A DNA stretch of 40,162 nt from a bacterium (GCA_021802115.1 JAKABA010000020.1:1-40162), one strand, 5' to 3'. Shown: positions 6,980 through 15,672, counted from the stretch's first letter. The notes: generated by a model from the letters alone, not told the origin. A program made the numbers and translations.

Positions 6980-8293
6980 ATGACGGTCTGGCTCATCGTC
7001 GTTCTGGTCGCGGCGCTCGTCCTGGCGGCGCTATCCGCGACCGCTGAGACCTCGCTCACCTCGGTGAGCCGGATCCGGGTCCGCGCTCGGGCGGAGGAGG
7101 GGGACGGGCGGGCCGCTCTGATCGAGCGATTGCACGCCAACCCCGGCGGCTACCTGGGGGCGATCCTGGTCACCAACACGCTCGCGCTGATGCTGGCCTC
7201 ATCCTCGGCCACCCTGCTGGCGGCGAGCCGCTTCGGCACCGGGGCGGGCTTCTGGTCCGCGGTCGCGCTGGCGGTGCTGGTCATGCTCTTCTGTGAGATC
7301 GGGCCCAAGGCCTACGCGCTCCAGCACAACGAGCAGGTTGCCCGGGTGGTGGCTCCGGCGGTGGCGGCCGCCACCACGATCCTCGGGCCGCTGGTTGCGG
7401 TCCTCAGCTGGATCACCTCCGGCATCACGCGGCTGCTGCCCGGAGAGGGGGGGCGGGGAACCCCCTTCCTCACGGAGGAGGAGCTCAAGGCTCTGGTGTC
7501 GGCCAGCTCTGAGGAGGGGGTGGTCGAGGAGGAGGAGCGGGAGATGATCCACGGGGTCCTGGAGATGACTGACAAGCCCGTCCGCGAGGTGATGGTGCCC
7601 AGGGTGCAGATGGTGGCGCTCCCCAGCGACGCCTCGCTGGAGGAGGCTGTCCAGGTGGTGTTGGAGCATGGCCACAGCCGGATCCCGGTCTATGAGGAGA
7701 CCGTGGACAACATCGTTGGGGTGGTCTATGCCAAGGACCTGCTGCGCGCCCGTGCCGGAGCCGGTCCGGCTCCCGCCGAGGTGCGCGAGCTCGCCCGTCC
7801 TGCCATGTTCGTCCCCGAGGCCAAGCACCTCGGAGAGCTGCTCCAGGAGATGCAGCTCGCCAAGGTGCACCTGGTCCTGGTGGTCGACGAGTACGGGGGT
7901 ACCGCCGGTCTGGTCACCATCGAGGATGTCCTGGAGGAGATCGTCGGCCCGATCCGCGACGAATACGACCTCAGCGAGCAGGAGGAGATCCAGCTGATCG
8001 CCCCCAACCAGGCGCTGCTGTCCGCCTCCGCCAGCCTCGACGACGTCAACGAGCTGCTCCAGCTCCACTTGAAGGGGGAGGACTTCGACTCGGTGGGCGG
8101 TTTGGTGTACTCGCTGCTGGGCCGCATCCCGCGGGTCGGCGAGCAGGTGGACGCCGGCGACGGGATCACGATCACGGTCGAGTCAATCGACCGGCAGGCG
8201 ATTCAGACCGTGCGCCTCAGCCGGGAGGAGCCGTTCGAGGTCGCGGCCGCGCCCGCCGACCCGCTGGGGAGCACCCCCGCCGGCACCGCCTGA
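6980..8293 (+). CDS. CNNM/CorC (HlyC) family membrane protein with CBS domains
   Basis: This 437-residue protein has the standard CNNM-type layout. An N-terminal DUF21 membrane domain (about residues 1-190) carries hydrophobic helices near 3-20, 57-78 and 90-108. A CBS-domain pair (about 205-325) includes VREVMVPRVQMVAL, GHSRIPVYEETVDNIVGVVY and EYGGTAGLVTIEDVLEEIVG. A C-terminal CorC/HlyC domain (about 345-420) has DFDSVGGLVYSLLGRIP. Members are linked to Mg2+/Co2+ efflux and homeostasis; the annotation 'haemolysin' is historical. ATG 6980 is favoured over the adjoining GTG 6977 because GGTGAGG ends four bases before it. recO follows five bases after its stop, so the two genes are probably one transcript. 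Confidence 0.92.
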   Translation: MTVWLIVVLVAALVLAALSATAETSLTSVSRIRVRARAEEGDGRAALIERLHANPGGYLGAILVTNTLALMLASSSATLLAASRFGTGAGFWSAVALAVLVMLFCEIGPKAYALQHNEQVARVVAPAVAAATTILGPLVAVLSWITSGITRLLPGEGGRGTPFLTEEELKALVSASSEEGVVEEEEREMIHGVLEMTDKPVREVMVPRVQMVALPSDASLEEAVQVVLEHGHSRIPVYEETVDNIVGVVYAKDLLRARAGAGPAPAEVRELARPAMFVPEAKHLGELLQEMQLAKVHLVLVVDEYGGTAGLVTIEDVLEEIVGPIRDEYDLSEQEEIQLIAPNQALLSASASLDDVNELLQLHLKGEDFDSVGGLVYSLLGRIPRVGEQVDAGDGITITVESIDRQAIQTVRLSREEPFEVAAAPADPLGSTPAGTA

Positions 8294-8298
8294 TCGAG

Positions 8299-9045
8299 GT
8301 GCCCACGCCCTTCACGGATGAGGGGATAGTGCTGCGCCGGCGCGCGTTCGGCGATGCCGACCGGATTCTGGTCGTTCTCACCAGGGACCACGGCAAGCTC
8401 AGCGTGCTGGCCAAGGGCCTCCGCCGGGCCAGGGCCCGCAATGCCGCGGGCATGGATCTGCTGGCGCGGAGCCGGCTGCAGCTGATCCCCGGCCGCAGCC
8501 TCGCTGTCTTGGCCCAGGCGAGGCCGCTGGGAGCCTCCCTGAGCGGTGCCGACCCGGTCCGATTGGCGTGTGCCTCCGTGCTGGCGGAGCTGGTCGACGC
8601 GACCGTCGAGGAGGGGCATCCCGAGCCCCGCGTGTATGAGATCCTGGCCGAGGCCTCCACCCGCATCGGCGTGGTCGCCGCCGACCCCCGTCTGGCGCTC
8701 TCCCTGGCGGCGTTCGCGCTCGCCGCCGCGGGCGGATACCAGCCGGAGCTGACCACCTGCGTCGCCTGCGGCCGGGAGTTGGAGAACCGGGACGGCACCT
8801 TCGTGGCCGCCCTGGGTGGGGTGGTCCAGGGTGAGTGCCAGGCGCGGGCCCCCGGCCTTCCCTGCGGGGCCGCCACCCTCAGGGTGCTGCGCCGGATGGC
8901 GGTCGCCGACGAGGCCACGGTGCTGAGGCTGCGCTGGCAGCCGAGCCTCCGGGACGAGGTGCAGGCGATCCTCATCGCCCACCTGGAGCACCATCTGGAC
9001 CGCCCCATCAGGGCGGCCCGGGTGCTGGTCGAGCTCAGCTCTTGA
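8299..9045 (+). CDS. recO: DNA repair protein RecO
   Basis: RecO works with RecF and RecR to load RecA onto SSB-coated single-stranded DNA at gaps. The 248-residue protein has the N-terminal OB-fold (DEGIVLRRRAFGDADRILVVL, then GKLSVLAKGLRRARARNA) and a helical C-terminal domain with a zinc site. The zinc site is CVACG near residue 155, with two further Cys at ECQA and LPCGA. The start is GTG 8299, five bases after the upstream stop. The stop codon abuts the stop codon of the convergent cysS fusion gene, with no base between them. Confidence 0.92.
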   Translation: MPTPFTDEGIVLRRRAFGDADRILVVLTRDHGKLSVLAKGLRRARARNAAGMDLLARSRLQLIPGRSLAVLAQARPLGASLSGADPVRLACASVLAELVDATVEEGHPEPRVYEILAEASTRIGVVAADPRLALSLAAFALAAAGGYQPELTTCVACGRELENRDGTFVAALGGVVQGECQARAPGLPCGAATLRVLRRMAVADEATVLRLRWQPSLRDEVQAILIAHLEHHLDRPIRAARVLVELSS

Positions 9046-11211
9046 TCAGTGGGCCGGGGCTGGGCCCGCGGCCACCAGCAGGTCCAGGCGGTGATGCCAG
9101 CGATCGTAGAAGCGGCGGAAGTTCAGCCGCGAGAGGCGGTCCCGCTCATCCGGATCGGTTTCCTCCCAGCCGCGATGCTCATGCATCAGGACCGGGAGAT
9201 CCGGCACGCGCAGCTGGCGCAGCCCCTGCGCCCGCAGCTGCAGGCAGAGATTGAAGTCCAGCATGCGGTAGAAGCGGAAGCGCTCGTCGAGCAGTCCCAG
9301 CTCGGTGAAGCGATGACGTGCCAGCGCCAGGCAGTACCCGTCGATGGCGTCGACCAGCTCCTGATCGGTGTCGAAGAACTCGCGCATGTCGGCGCTGCGC
9401 GCACCCCACCTCCCGACCGCCCCCACCTCCGGGTCGGCGAGCGCCCGCACGATCGGTCCGAAGGCGTCGCCGGTGAGCTCCACCCCGGTGTCCAGGATCA
9501 GGACGACCCGCCCACGTGCCGCCCGGATGGTGACGTTGCGGGCGGCCGCCTCTCCGAGGCGGTGGTCGGCGAAGAAGGTTGTGAGGTGCGGCAGCTGTCC
9601 CGAGGCCTCCTCCAGAACCGCGCGGCATCCCGCTGGGGCATCGTTGTCGACCACCAGGACCTCGACCTTGTGGCCGTGGAGGTGCCGCCCGATGGAGGCC
9701 AGGCACCGGCCGAGGTCCTCCGGGTGACCCTGGGTCACGATGCTGACGCTGACCTCGAAGAGGTCGGGCTCGCGGCGCTGGTCCGGCACCTCCAGCGGTG
9801 ACGAGATGGTGCCCCGGCGCAGGTCCGAGGCGGTGGCGACCCGGTAGCTGGTGGCTTGGTGGCCGTCTTCGGGGACAACCCTCATGCCTACCAGCCGGTG
9901 TCGCTCGGCGTCGGCTGCGCCGAAGTCGCGGTTCGCGCGGAGCCGCTCCCGGGCGGTCGCGACCGAGACCCACGGCCCGGGCGCGGGCTCCGGAGCGGGT
10001 TCACGATCGAGCCCCACCCCCAGCAGCCGGTCCGCCAGGCGCAGGCCCAGTGACCTGGTGGCGGTTCCGATCCCCGAGTCCCGCGCGAATTGAAAGAGCT
10101 CGGACACGGCGGCCGGCAGGTCGAGATCGTCCTCCAGCGCCTCCCGCACCCGTCCGTAGAGGGCACCTGCGACATCCTCATCAGCGCCGACGACTTCGCG
10201 GGAGCCCACCCGGCGCAGCCGCTGCAGCCCCTGCTCGGCCGCCGCCAGGGAGGCCAGGGTGAAGTTCAGGCGGGTCCGGTAGCGCACGGAGGCGCAGAGC
10301 AGGCGGAAGGCCAGGGGGTCGAACCCCCGGTCCCGCAGATCCTCAACGGTGTACACGTTGCCTGAGGACTTGGCCATCTTGATCCCGTCCGCGAGCAGGT
10401 GCTGGCCGTGGACCCACAGCCGTACGAACTGCTGCCCGGTCGCGGCCTGGCTCTGGGCGCGCTCGTCCTCGTGGTGGGGGAAGATGTTGTCCACCCCGCC
10501 GGTGTGGATGTCGATCTGCTCGCCGAGGTAGGCCATCGACATCGCCGAGCATTCGATGTGCCAGCCGGGAAAGCCGCTGCCCCAGGGGCTTTCCCAGACC
10601 ATCAGCTGGCGCCCGGGATCGGCCTTCCTCCACAGGGTGAAGTCGGCGGGATGGCGCTTGGCGGGGTCGGGTTCCGCGCCCACCCCCACCTGCAGCTGCT
10701 CCATGGAGTTGCGCGACAGCTCGCCGTAGGCAGGGTAGCTGGCGGTGTCAAAGTAGACCGTCCCATCCACCTCGTAGGCCACCCCGCGCTCTAGGAGACG
10801 GCCGATCAGCTGGAGCATCTGGGGGACGTGGTCGGTGGCCCGGGGGAAGTGGTCGGCCGGCTCGATCCCCATCGCCAGCTCCGCCTGGTGGAATTCATCC
10901 TCGAACTGCCCGGCGATCTCCCTGGGGGTGCGTCCGGCGGCCAGGGCTGCGGCTATGACCTTGTCCCCGCCGCGTTCGGCCATCTCCTGGCGCATGTGAC
11001 CGACGTCGGTGATGTTCTTGACGTGGAGCACCTCCCAGCCCTGGGCCCGGGCGATGCGCTTGATCCAGTCCGCCAGCAGATAGGTGCGCAGGTTGCCGAT
11101 GTGCACCGACCGGTAGACCGTGGGCCCGCAGCTGTAGATGGTGAGGCGGTCTGGCCGCAGCGGCCTCACCGGCACCACCTGCCGGGAGAGCGTGTCATAC
11201 AGCTGGAGCAC
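9046..11211 (-). CDS. cysS: Cysteinyl-tRNA synthetase fused to a family 2 glycosyltransferase
   Basis: This 721-residue protein joins two full domains in one open frame. Residues 1 to about 460 are cysteinyl-tRNA synthetase, which charges tRNA-Cys. It has SCGPTVY with the first zinc Cys, HIGNLRTYL (the HIGH motif), ECSAMSMAYLG, GGVDNIFPHHEDE with the remaining zinc ligands, and GIKMAKSSGN (the KMSKS loop). Residues about 485-715 are a GT-A glycosyltransferase: VSVSIVTQGHPEDLGRCLAS, VEVLVVDNDAP, GEAAARNVTIRAARG. The usual DxD reads LDTGVEL, so its second Asp is Gly. Ordinary bacterial CysRS ends near 460-480 residues, so the extension is additional. The full KMSKS loop argues for a true synthetase rather than MshC, but MshC is not excluded. 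The start is GTG 11211, with a -10 box 6 nt upstream. Confidence 0.9.
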   Translation of the reverse strand: MLQLYDTLSRQVVPVRPLRPDRLTIYSCGPTVYRSVHIGNLRTYLLADWIKRIARAQGWEVLHVKNITDVGHMRQEMAERGGDKVIAAALAAGRTPREIAGQFEDEFHQAELAMGIEPADHFPRATDHVPQMLQLIGRLLERGVAYEVDGTVYFDTASYPAYGELSRNSMEQLQVGVGAEPDPAKRHPADFTLWRKADPGRQLMVWESPWGSGFPGWHIECSAMSMAYLGEQIDIHTGGVDNIFPHHEDERAQSQAATGQQFVRLWVHGQHLLADGIKMAKSSGNVYTVEDLRDRGFDPLAFRLLCASVRYRTRLNFTLASLAAAEQGLQRLRRVGSREVVGADEDVAGALYGRVREALEDDLDLPAAVSELFQFARDSGIGTATRSLGLRLADRLLGVGLDREPAPEPAPGPWVSVATARERLRANRDFGAADAERHRLVGMRVVPEDGHQATSYRVATASDLRRGTISSPLEVPDQRREPDLFEVSVSIVTQGHPEDLGRCLASIGRHLHGHKVEVLVVDNDAPAGCRAVLEEASGQLPHLTTFFADHRLGEAAARNVTIRAARGRVVLILDTGVELTGDAFGPIVRALADPEVGAVGRWGARSADMREFFDTDQELVDAIDGYCLALARHRFTELGLLDERFRFYRMLDFNLCLQLRAQGLRQLRVPDLPVLMHEHRGWEETDPDERDRLSRLNFRRFYDRWHHRLDLLVAAGPAPAH

Positions 11212-11217
11212 CAGTCG

Positions 11218-11226
11218 ATGCTATCA
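11218..11226 (-). promoter_or_regulatory. Putative extended -10 promoter, leaderless cysS fusion transcript
   Basis: On the minus strand TGATAGCAT forms an extended -10 (TAGCAT at 11223-11218). It is followed by exactly six bases and then the GTG start. There is no room for a ribosome-binding site, so the mRNA is probably leaderless. Confidence 0.45.
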
Positions 11227-11358
11227 GTGCCCTGGATCCACCTCCGCATCGGCCTCTCGAACGCCTCCGAAGCTCGGCCGGAGGCCCGGCGCCGGCCGTG
11301 GCAGGCGGCCCCTGATGCTGGTGGTTTCAACCGGCGCAGGGCCGGAGGGCGCGCCCGA

Positions 11359-11364
11359 TAGAAT
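11359..11364 (+). promoter_or_regulatory. Putative -10 element for glyS
   Basis: TAGAAT lies 54 bases before the glyS ATG in the divergent gap between cysS and glyS. It is the same hexamer as at the cytochrome b operon. No convincing -35 is visible and no T-box leader is present. Confidence 0.35.
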
Positions 11365-11418
11365 GACCGGGTTCTTGGGAGTTCGGGTTCCCCAGCCGGG
11401 GAGCCTCGGGAGGTCTGG

Positions 11419-12729
11419 ATGGCGGAGCTGGCGCAAACCCGGCTGGAGACCCTGGTCTCACTGTGCAAGCGGCGCGGCTTTGTGTTCCAGAGCAGCGAGA
11501 TCTACGGCGGCATCAACGCCGTCTATGACTTCGGGCCCCTGGGGGTGCTTCTTCGTCGCCGGATCCGGGACCTCTGGTGGCGCGAGATGGTGGAGCTGCG
11601 CGACGACGTGGAGGGGATCGAGGCAGCGATCCTCATGAACCCATTGGTCTGGCAGGCCTCCGGGCATCTCTCCAACTTCAGCGACCCCATGGTGGACTGC
11701 CTGGGGGAGTGCCATCAGCGCTGGCGGGCGGATCATCTGGAGGGGGATCGCTGCCCCAACTGCGGGGGGCCGCTCAGCAGCCCGCGCCAGTTCAACCTCA
11801 TGTTCAAGACCTTCATCGGGCCGGTGGAGGACGAGGGGTCGGTGGTATACCTGCGCCCCGAGACGGCGCAGGGGATGTTCGTGAACTTCAAGAACGTCCT
11901 GGGCAGCTCCCGGCAGAGGGTGCCCTTCGGGATCGCCCAGATCGGCCGCAGCTTTCGCAATGAGATCTCGACCGGGAACTTCATCTTCCGGCTGCGGGAG
12001 CTGGAGATGATGGAGATGGAGTGGTTCACCGAGCCCGACGATGACGCGCGGTGGTTCGAGTACTGGTGCGAGCAGCGGATGGAGTGGCACCGCCGGCTCG
12101 GCATCCGTCCGGAGAATCTGCGCCTGCGTCCGCATGGGGAGAACGAGAAGGCGCACTATGCGCTCGCCTCCTCGGACATCGAGTACCGGTATCCCTGGGG
12201 CTGGGGGGAGCTGGAGGGTATCGCCCGGCGCGGCGATTACGACCTCAGGCGCCACCAGGAGGCGAGTGGCAAGGACCTTCAGTACACGGACCCCATCACG
12301 GGAAGGCGGTTTTTGCCCTATGTGGTGGAGCCGGCGGTGGGGGTGGACCGGATCCTGCTGGCGGTGCTGCTGGACGCCTACTCGGAGGAGATCGTCAAGG
12401 GGGAGGTGAGGGTGGTGCTCCACCTCAGCCCGGCGGTGGCCCCCTACCAGGTGGCGGTGCTTCCCCTCTCCAAGAAGGAGGAGCTGTCGGCGGTGGCCAG
12501 ACCGCTTGAGCAAGAACTCCGGACACGATTCGCCACCGAGTACGACGACACCGGTTCAATTGGGAAGCGCTACCGCCGGCAGGACGAGATCGGGACTCCC
12601 CTGGCGATCACGGTGGACTTCCAGACCCTGGAGGACCATGCCGCCACCATCCGGGAGCGCGACAGCATGGAGCAGATCCGGGTGCCGCTGGACCAGCTGG
12701 CGGCCGCCTGTGAGGAGCGGCTCCGGTGA
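11419..12729 (+). CDS. glyS: Glycyl-tRNA synthetase (dimeric, eukaryote-like type)
   Basis: This enzyme charges tRNA-Gly with glycine. It is the single-chain alpha2 type, 436 residues, not the GlyQ/GlyS tetramer. The N-terminal segment LVSLCKRRGFVFQSSEIYGG and YDFGPLGVLLRR are diagnostic. A metal-type cluster CLGECHQRW...CPNCGG lies near residues 94-116. Class II motif 2 is FRNEISTGNFIFRLRELEMMEMEWF in pieces (about 172-196), and motif 3 ends in VGVDRILLAVL. The anticodon-binding domain occupies roughly the last 100 residues (YQVAVLPLSKKEEL onward). ATG 11419 has GGGAGG a few bases upstream. A short-chain dehydrogenase follows 66 bases later. Confidence 0.95.
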   Translation: MAELAQTRLETLVSLCKRRGFVFQSSEIYGGINAVYDFGPLGVLLRRRIRDLWWREMVELRDDVEGIEAAILMNPLVWQASGHLSNFSDPMVDCLGECHQRWRADHLEGDRCPNCGGPLSSPRQFNLMFKTFIGPVEDEGSVVYLRPETAQGMFVNFKNVLGSSRQRVPFGIAQIGRSFRNEISTGNFIFRLRELEMMEMEWFTEPDDDARWFEYWCEQRMEWHRRLGIRPENLRLRPHGENEKAHYALASSDIEYRYPWGWGELEGIARRGDYDLRRHQEASGKDLQYTDPITGRRFLPYVVEPAVGVDRILLAVLLDAYSEEIVKGEVRVVLHLSPAVAPYQVAVLPLSKKEELSAVARPLEQELRTRFATEYDDTGSIGKRYRRQDEIGTPLAITVDFQTLEDHAATIRERDSMEQIRVPLDQLAAACEERLR

Positions 12730-12795
12730 CCGCTCGAGCACCTTCTGGGCCGGCCGCCCGCGGCACTGGGACCCGGCTGAGACCGGGAGGCCGGC

Positions 12796-13545
12796 GTGGC
12801 AGATAGGGCCGTGCTGGTGACCGGCGCCTCGCGCGGGATCGGCCGCGCGACCGCGCTTGCCTTCGCCGAAATCGGCGACCGGGTGGCGATCCACCACCGC
12901 GACTCCGAGGAACTGGCCCGGCAGCTGCTGGCCGAGCTTCCCGGGGCCGGGCATGTGGTCGTGCGTGGTGACCTCTCCGACCCTGTTCAGGCTAGGCGAC
13001 TGGTGGAGGCGGCGGCCTCCCAGCTTGGGGGCCTGGAGGTCCTGGTGAACAACGCGGGGGTGAGCCTGCTGCACGACATCACCGAGATGGACTTTGAGGA
13101 GTGGCGGAATGCCTTCGACCGGACCGTGGCGGTGAACCTGAGCGGGGCCGCCTACGTGACCTACTTTGCGGTCCGCCACATGCTCGGTCGGGGTGGCGCC
13201 ATCGTCAACGTCTCCTCTCGGGGCGCGTTCCGTGGAGAACCGGGCCAGCCGGGTTACGGGGCCAGCAAGGCGGCCCTGAACGCCTTCGGGCAGTCCCTGG
13301 CGGTTGCCCTCGCCCCGCACGGGATCTCGGTCTCCACGGTCGCTCCCGGCTGGGTCCGGACCGACATGTCGAATGAGGAGTTGAAACGGCCGCGGGGTTC
13401 CGAGATCCTGGCCCAGAGCCCGTTCCATCGGATCGCGGAGCCCCAGGAGGTGGCTGCCGCCATCGTGTTCCTGGCTTCGGATCAGGCGCGGTTCGCCAGC
13501 GGCTCAATCCTCGATGTGAACGGCGCCTCCTACCTGCGCACCTGA
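12796..13545 (+). CDS. Short-chain dehydrogenase/reductase (SDR), FabG-like
   Basis: This is a classical 249-residue SDR that transfers hydride between NAD(P)H and a carbonyl or alcohol. The nucleotide-binding TGASRGIGRA (residues 9-18), the NNAG motif and the catalytic Ser-Tyr-Lys set (NVSSRGAF and YGASK) are all present. The C-terminal part SILDVNGASYLRT resembles FabG-type enzymes. The substrate cannot be read from the sequence. The GTG start has GGGAGG upstream. The gene lies between glyS and the convergent thrC, with only 11 bases between its stop and that of thrC, so context gives no strong functional hint. Confidence 0.88.
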   Translation: MADRAVLVTGASRGIGRATALAFAEIGDRVAIHHRDSEELARQLLAELPGAGHVVVRGDLSDPVQARRLVEAAASQLGGLEVLVNNAGVSLLHDITEMDFEEWRNAFDRTVAVNLSGAAYVTYFAVRHMLGRGGAIVNVSSRGAFRGEPGQPGYGASKAALNAFGQSLAVALAPHGISVSTVAPGWVRTDMSNEELKRPRGSEILAQSPFHRIAEPQEVAAAIVFLASDQARFASGSILDVNGASYLRT

Positions 13546-13556
13546 GGCGCCCGGAT

Positions 13557-14813
13557 TCAGGACGCCAACCACCTTCTCAAGCGGGACCGCACGTCCCCGC
13601 TCTGGCTCGGCGCTTCGCCAGCTCCGACCGCCTCGGTGATGTAGTCGGTGTCCTTGAGTTGATGACCGGTGAGGATCGCCACCACATCCGCGTCCTTGGC
13701 AATCTCGCCCCGGCTGCGCAGCTGGCGGATGCCCGCCACCGCGGTCGCCGACGCGGGCTCACAGCCGATGCCCTCGCCGGCCAGCTGGTGCTTGGCCTCT
13801 TTGATCTCGCGCTCCGAGACCGCGGCGGTCAGACCGTGGCTCATCTCCAGCACGCGTCTGGCCCGACGCCAGTTGGCCGGCCGCCCGATCCGAATCGCGG
13901 TGGCACGGGTCGTCGGGCGGGGCTCATCCTCGAGCTCGGCCGCTTGATCGCGCCACATCCGGTGGAAGGGGCTCGCGCCCTCCGCCTGGACGACCAGGAT
14001 GCGGGGCATGCGGTCCAGCCAGCCCAGGTCGCGGAGCTCTCGCAGCCCCTTCCCCAGCGCCGAGCAGTTGCCCAGGTTGCCGCCGGGCAGGGAGATGAGG
14101 TCGGGGGCCCGCCATTGACGCTGCTCCAGGATCTCCAGGCCGGCTGTCTTCTGGCCCTCGATCCGCAGGGGGTTCACCGAGTTCACCAGGTAGAGGCCGA
14201 ACTCGGGGGCCAGCTCCCGCAGGGTGGAGAACGCCTGGTCGAACGTCTCTCCCGCCTCCAGGATGAGGCATCCGAAGTCCAGCGCCTGAGCCAGCTTGGC
14301 CGGCGACACGGCTCCCCGGGGCACGAACACCACCGAGCGCAGCCCCGCGCGGCTGGCGTAGGCGGCCATCGAGGAGGACGTGTTCCCGGTGGAGGCGCAG
14401 GCGACCACCGTCCGTCCCAGGCGCTTCGCCTCCGAGATGGTGACGGTCATGCCCAGGTCCTTGAACGATCCCGTCGGGTTGGCTCCGAGGTGCTTCACGC
14501 TGAGCCTGGCGACTCCCACCCACGCCGCCGTGGCGCCGACCTCAGGCATCGGCGTGCCGCCCTCGCCCAGGGTCACCAGGGCGGAGGTATCGAAGTCCGG
14601 GAGCAGCTCGCGAAATCTCCACACCCCGCTGCGGTCCGGGGCGCCACCGGAGGTTAGCCGGGAGCGCCAGAGCGCACGCCAGTCCGACTCCGGTTGGAGG
14701 TCGTAGACGAACTCCAACAACCCGCCACAGGCCGAGCAGGCGCTGGTCGCCGAGTCACGCAGGGCGGCCCGACCACAGCCCGGCTCGCCGCACCGCAGGA
14801 GAGCGGCGCTCAC
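13557..14813 (-). CDS. thrC: Threonine synthase
   Basis: Threonine synthase converts O-phosphohomoserine to threonine using PLP. The 418-residue protein starts at GTG 14813. A short zinc-ribbon-like N-terminus is visible (LRCGEPGCG, then CSACGG). The PLP lysine sits in NPTGSFKDLGM, and CASTGNTSSSMAAYA follows, which binds the phosphate. SLPGGNLGN marks the second PLP phosphate-binding loop. This layout fits the ThrC group that carries an N-terminal Cys motif. On the minus strand GGGGAG precedes the start. The gene is transcribed divergently from the carbonic anhydrase and convergently with the SDR. Confidence 0.9.
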   Translation of the reverse strand: MSAALLRCGEPGCGRAALRDSATSACSACGGLLEFVYDLQPESDWRALWRSRLTSGGAPDRSGVWRFRELLPDFDTSALVTLGEGGTPMPEVGATAAWVGVARLSVKHLGANPTGSFKDLGMTVTISEAKRLGRTVVACASTGNTSSSMAAYASRAGLRSVVFVPRGAVSPAKLAQALDFGCLILEAGETFDQAFSTLRELAPEFGLYLVNSVNPLRIEGQKTAGLEILEQRQWRAPDLISLPGGNLGNCSALGKGLRELRDLGWLDRMPRILVVQAEGASPFHRMWRDQAAELEDEPRPTTRATAIRIGRPANWRRARRVLEMSHGLTAAVSEREIKEAKHQLAGEGIGCEPASATAVAGIRQLRSRGEIAKDADVVAILTGHQLKDTDYITEAVGAGEAPSQSGDVRSRLRRWLAS

Positions 14814-15062
14814 CTCGTCTCCCCATGGCCAAGCCGGCCGCGGCCGGGGAGATCCGACCAGCCCCTCGCCCGGGCTGGGAGCCGTTGGGCGCGGGGCCGC
14901 CCCCTCTGGCGGTCGGGCCGAAGGTGGTAGGACAATGGGCCAAGGTTATCGGGTCGGGAGGGTGCCGGCCCATCCCCACCCCGGTCGCTGGGCTCCGGCC
15001 AGCCCGGGCATTACTTGCCGCGGCCCGCGGCCGCGCCGGGCCGCCCTCAGGAGGTTTCGCCA

Positions 15063-15554
15063 GTGTCCGTGGTCGACGATCTGCTCGCTCGCAACCGCCA
15101 GTTCGCCAGCTCCTTCTCCCAGGGCGGATCGTCGGCCAGCCCCCGTCTGCGGCTGGCCGTGGTGGCCTGCATGGACGCCCGCATGGACGTCTTTGCCATC
15201 CTGGGCCTGGAAGTGGGGGACGCGCAGGTGATCCGCAACGCGGGGGGGATGGTGAGCGACGACGTGCTGCGATCCCTGGTGGTGTCCCAGTGGGTGTCCG
15301 GGACCGAGGAGATCGTCCTGCTGCACCACACCGATTGCGGCATGACCAAGTTCGACGAGGGTCAGCTCACCGCCGAGGTCGCAGCTCATGCCGGCGGCCC
15401 CCTCCGGTATCGACTCAGGGCGTTTCCGGACCCCGAGGCTGACCTGCTCAGCTCAGTGGTTGGGCTGAGGAACGCGCCGGAGCTGCGCCACCGCGACCGG
15501 ATCCGAGGCTTCCTCTACGATGTGAAAAGCGGTGGGTTGCGCGAGGTCGGCTGA
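15063..15554 (+). CDS. Beta-carbonic anhydrase, Rv1284-like
   Basis: This zinc enzyme interconverts CO2 and bicarbonate. From the GTG at 15063 it is 163 residues, the same length as the Mycobacterium tuberculosis Rv1284 protein as I recall it, and it aligns end to end. Zinc and active-site residues are visible as CMDARMD (Cys, Asp, Arg) and HHTDCGM (His, Cys). VIRNAGG and the closing RGFLYDVKSGGLREV are family hallmarks. AGGAGG (15049-15054) lies 8 bases before the start, which settles the start over longer in-frame versions. It stands alone between divergent thrC and the B12 riboswitch region. Confidence 0.93.
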   Translation: MSVVDDLLARNRQFASSFSQGGSSASPRLRLAVVACMDARMDVFAILGLEVGDAQVIRNAGGMVSDDVLRSLVVSQWVSGTEEIVLLHHTDCGMTKFDEGQLTAEVAAHAGGPLRYRLRAFPDPEADLLSSVVGLRNAPELRHRDRIRGFLYDVKSGGLREVG

Positions 15555-15672
15555 GGCTGGCCCGCGAGCTTGGGTGAGACGGCGTCACCGAGAAAGGGTG
15601 TGCCCGCTCAGCGTTCTTCTGGTGCCCGCCCATCCCGGGCGCCGCCTCCCGTTTCTGGGACGGCGTTCCCAA

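Noticed and set aside
9046..9850. Treating the glycosyltransferase as a separate downstream gene
   Set aside because: There is no stop codon between the two domains, and the frame and codon bias continue across the joint. An internal Met exists (MRVVPEDG) but lies inside the CysRS tail.
14834..14847. Perfect 14-bp palindrome CCGGCCGCGGCCGG upstream of thrC
   Set aside because: It is made only of G and C and such palindromes are easily expected in this composition. No second copy or flanking operator features were seen.
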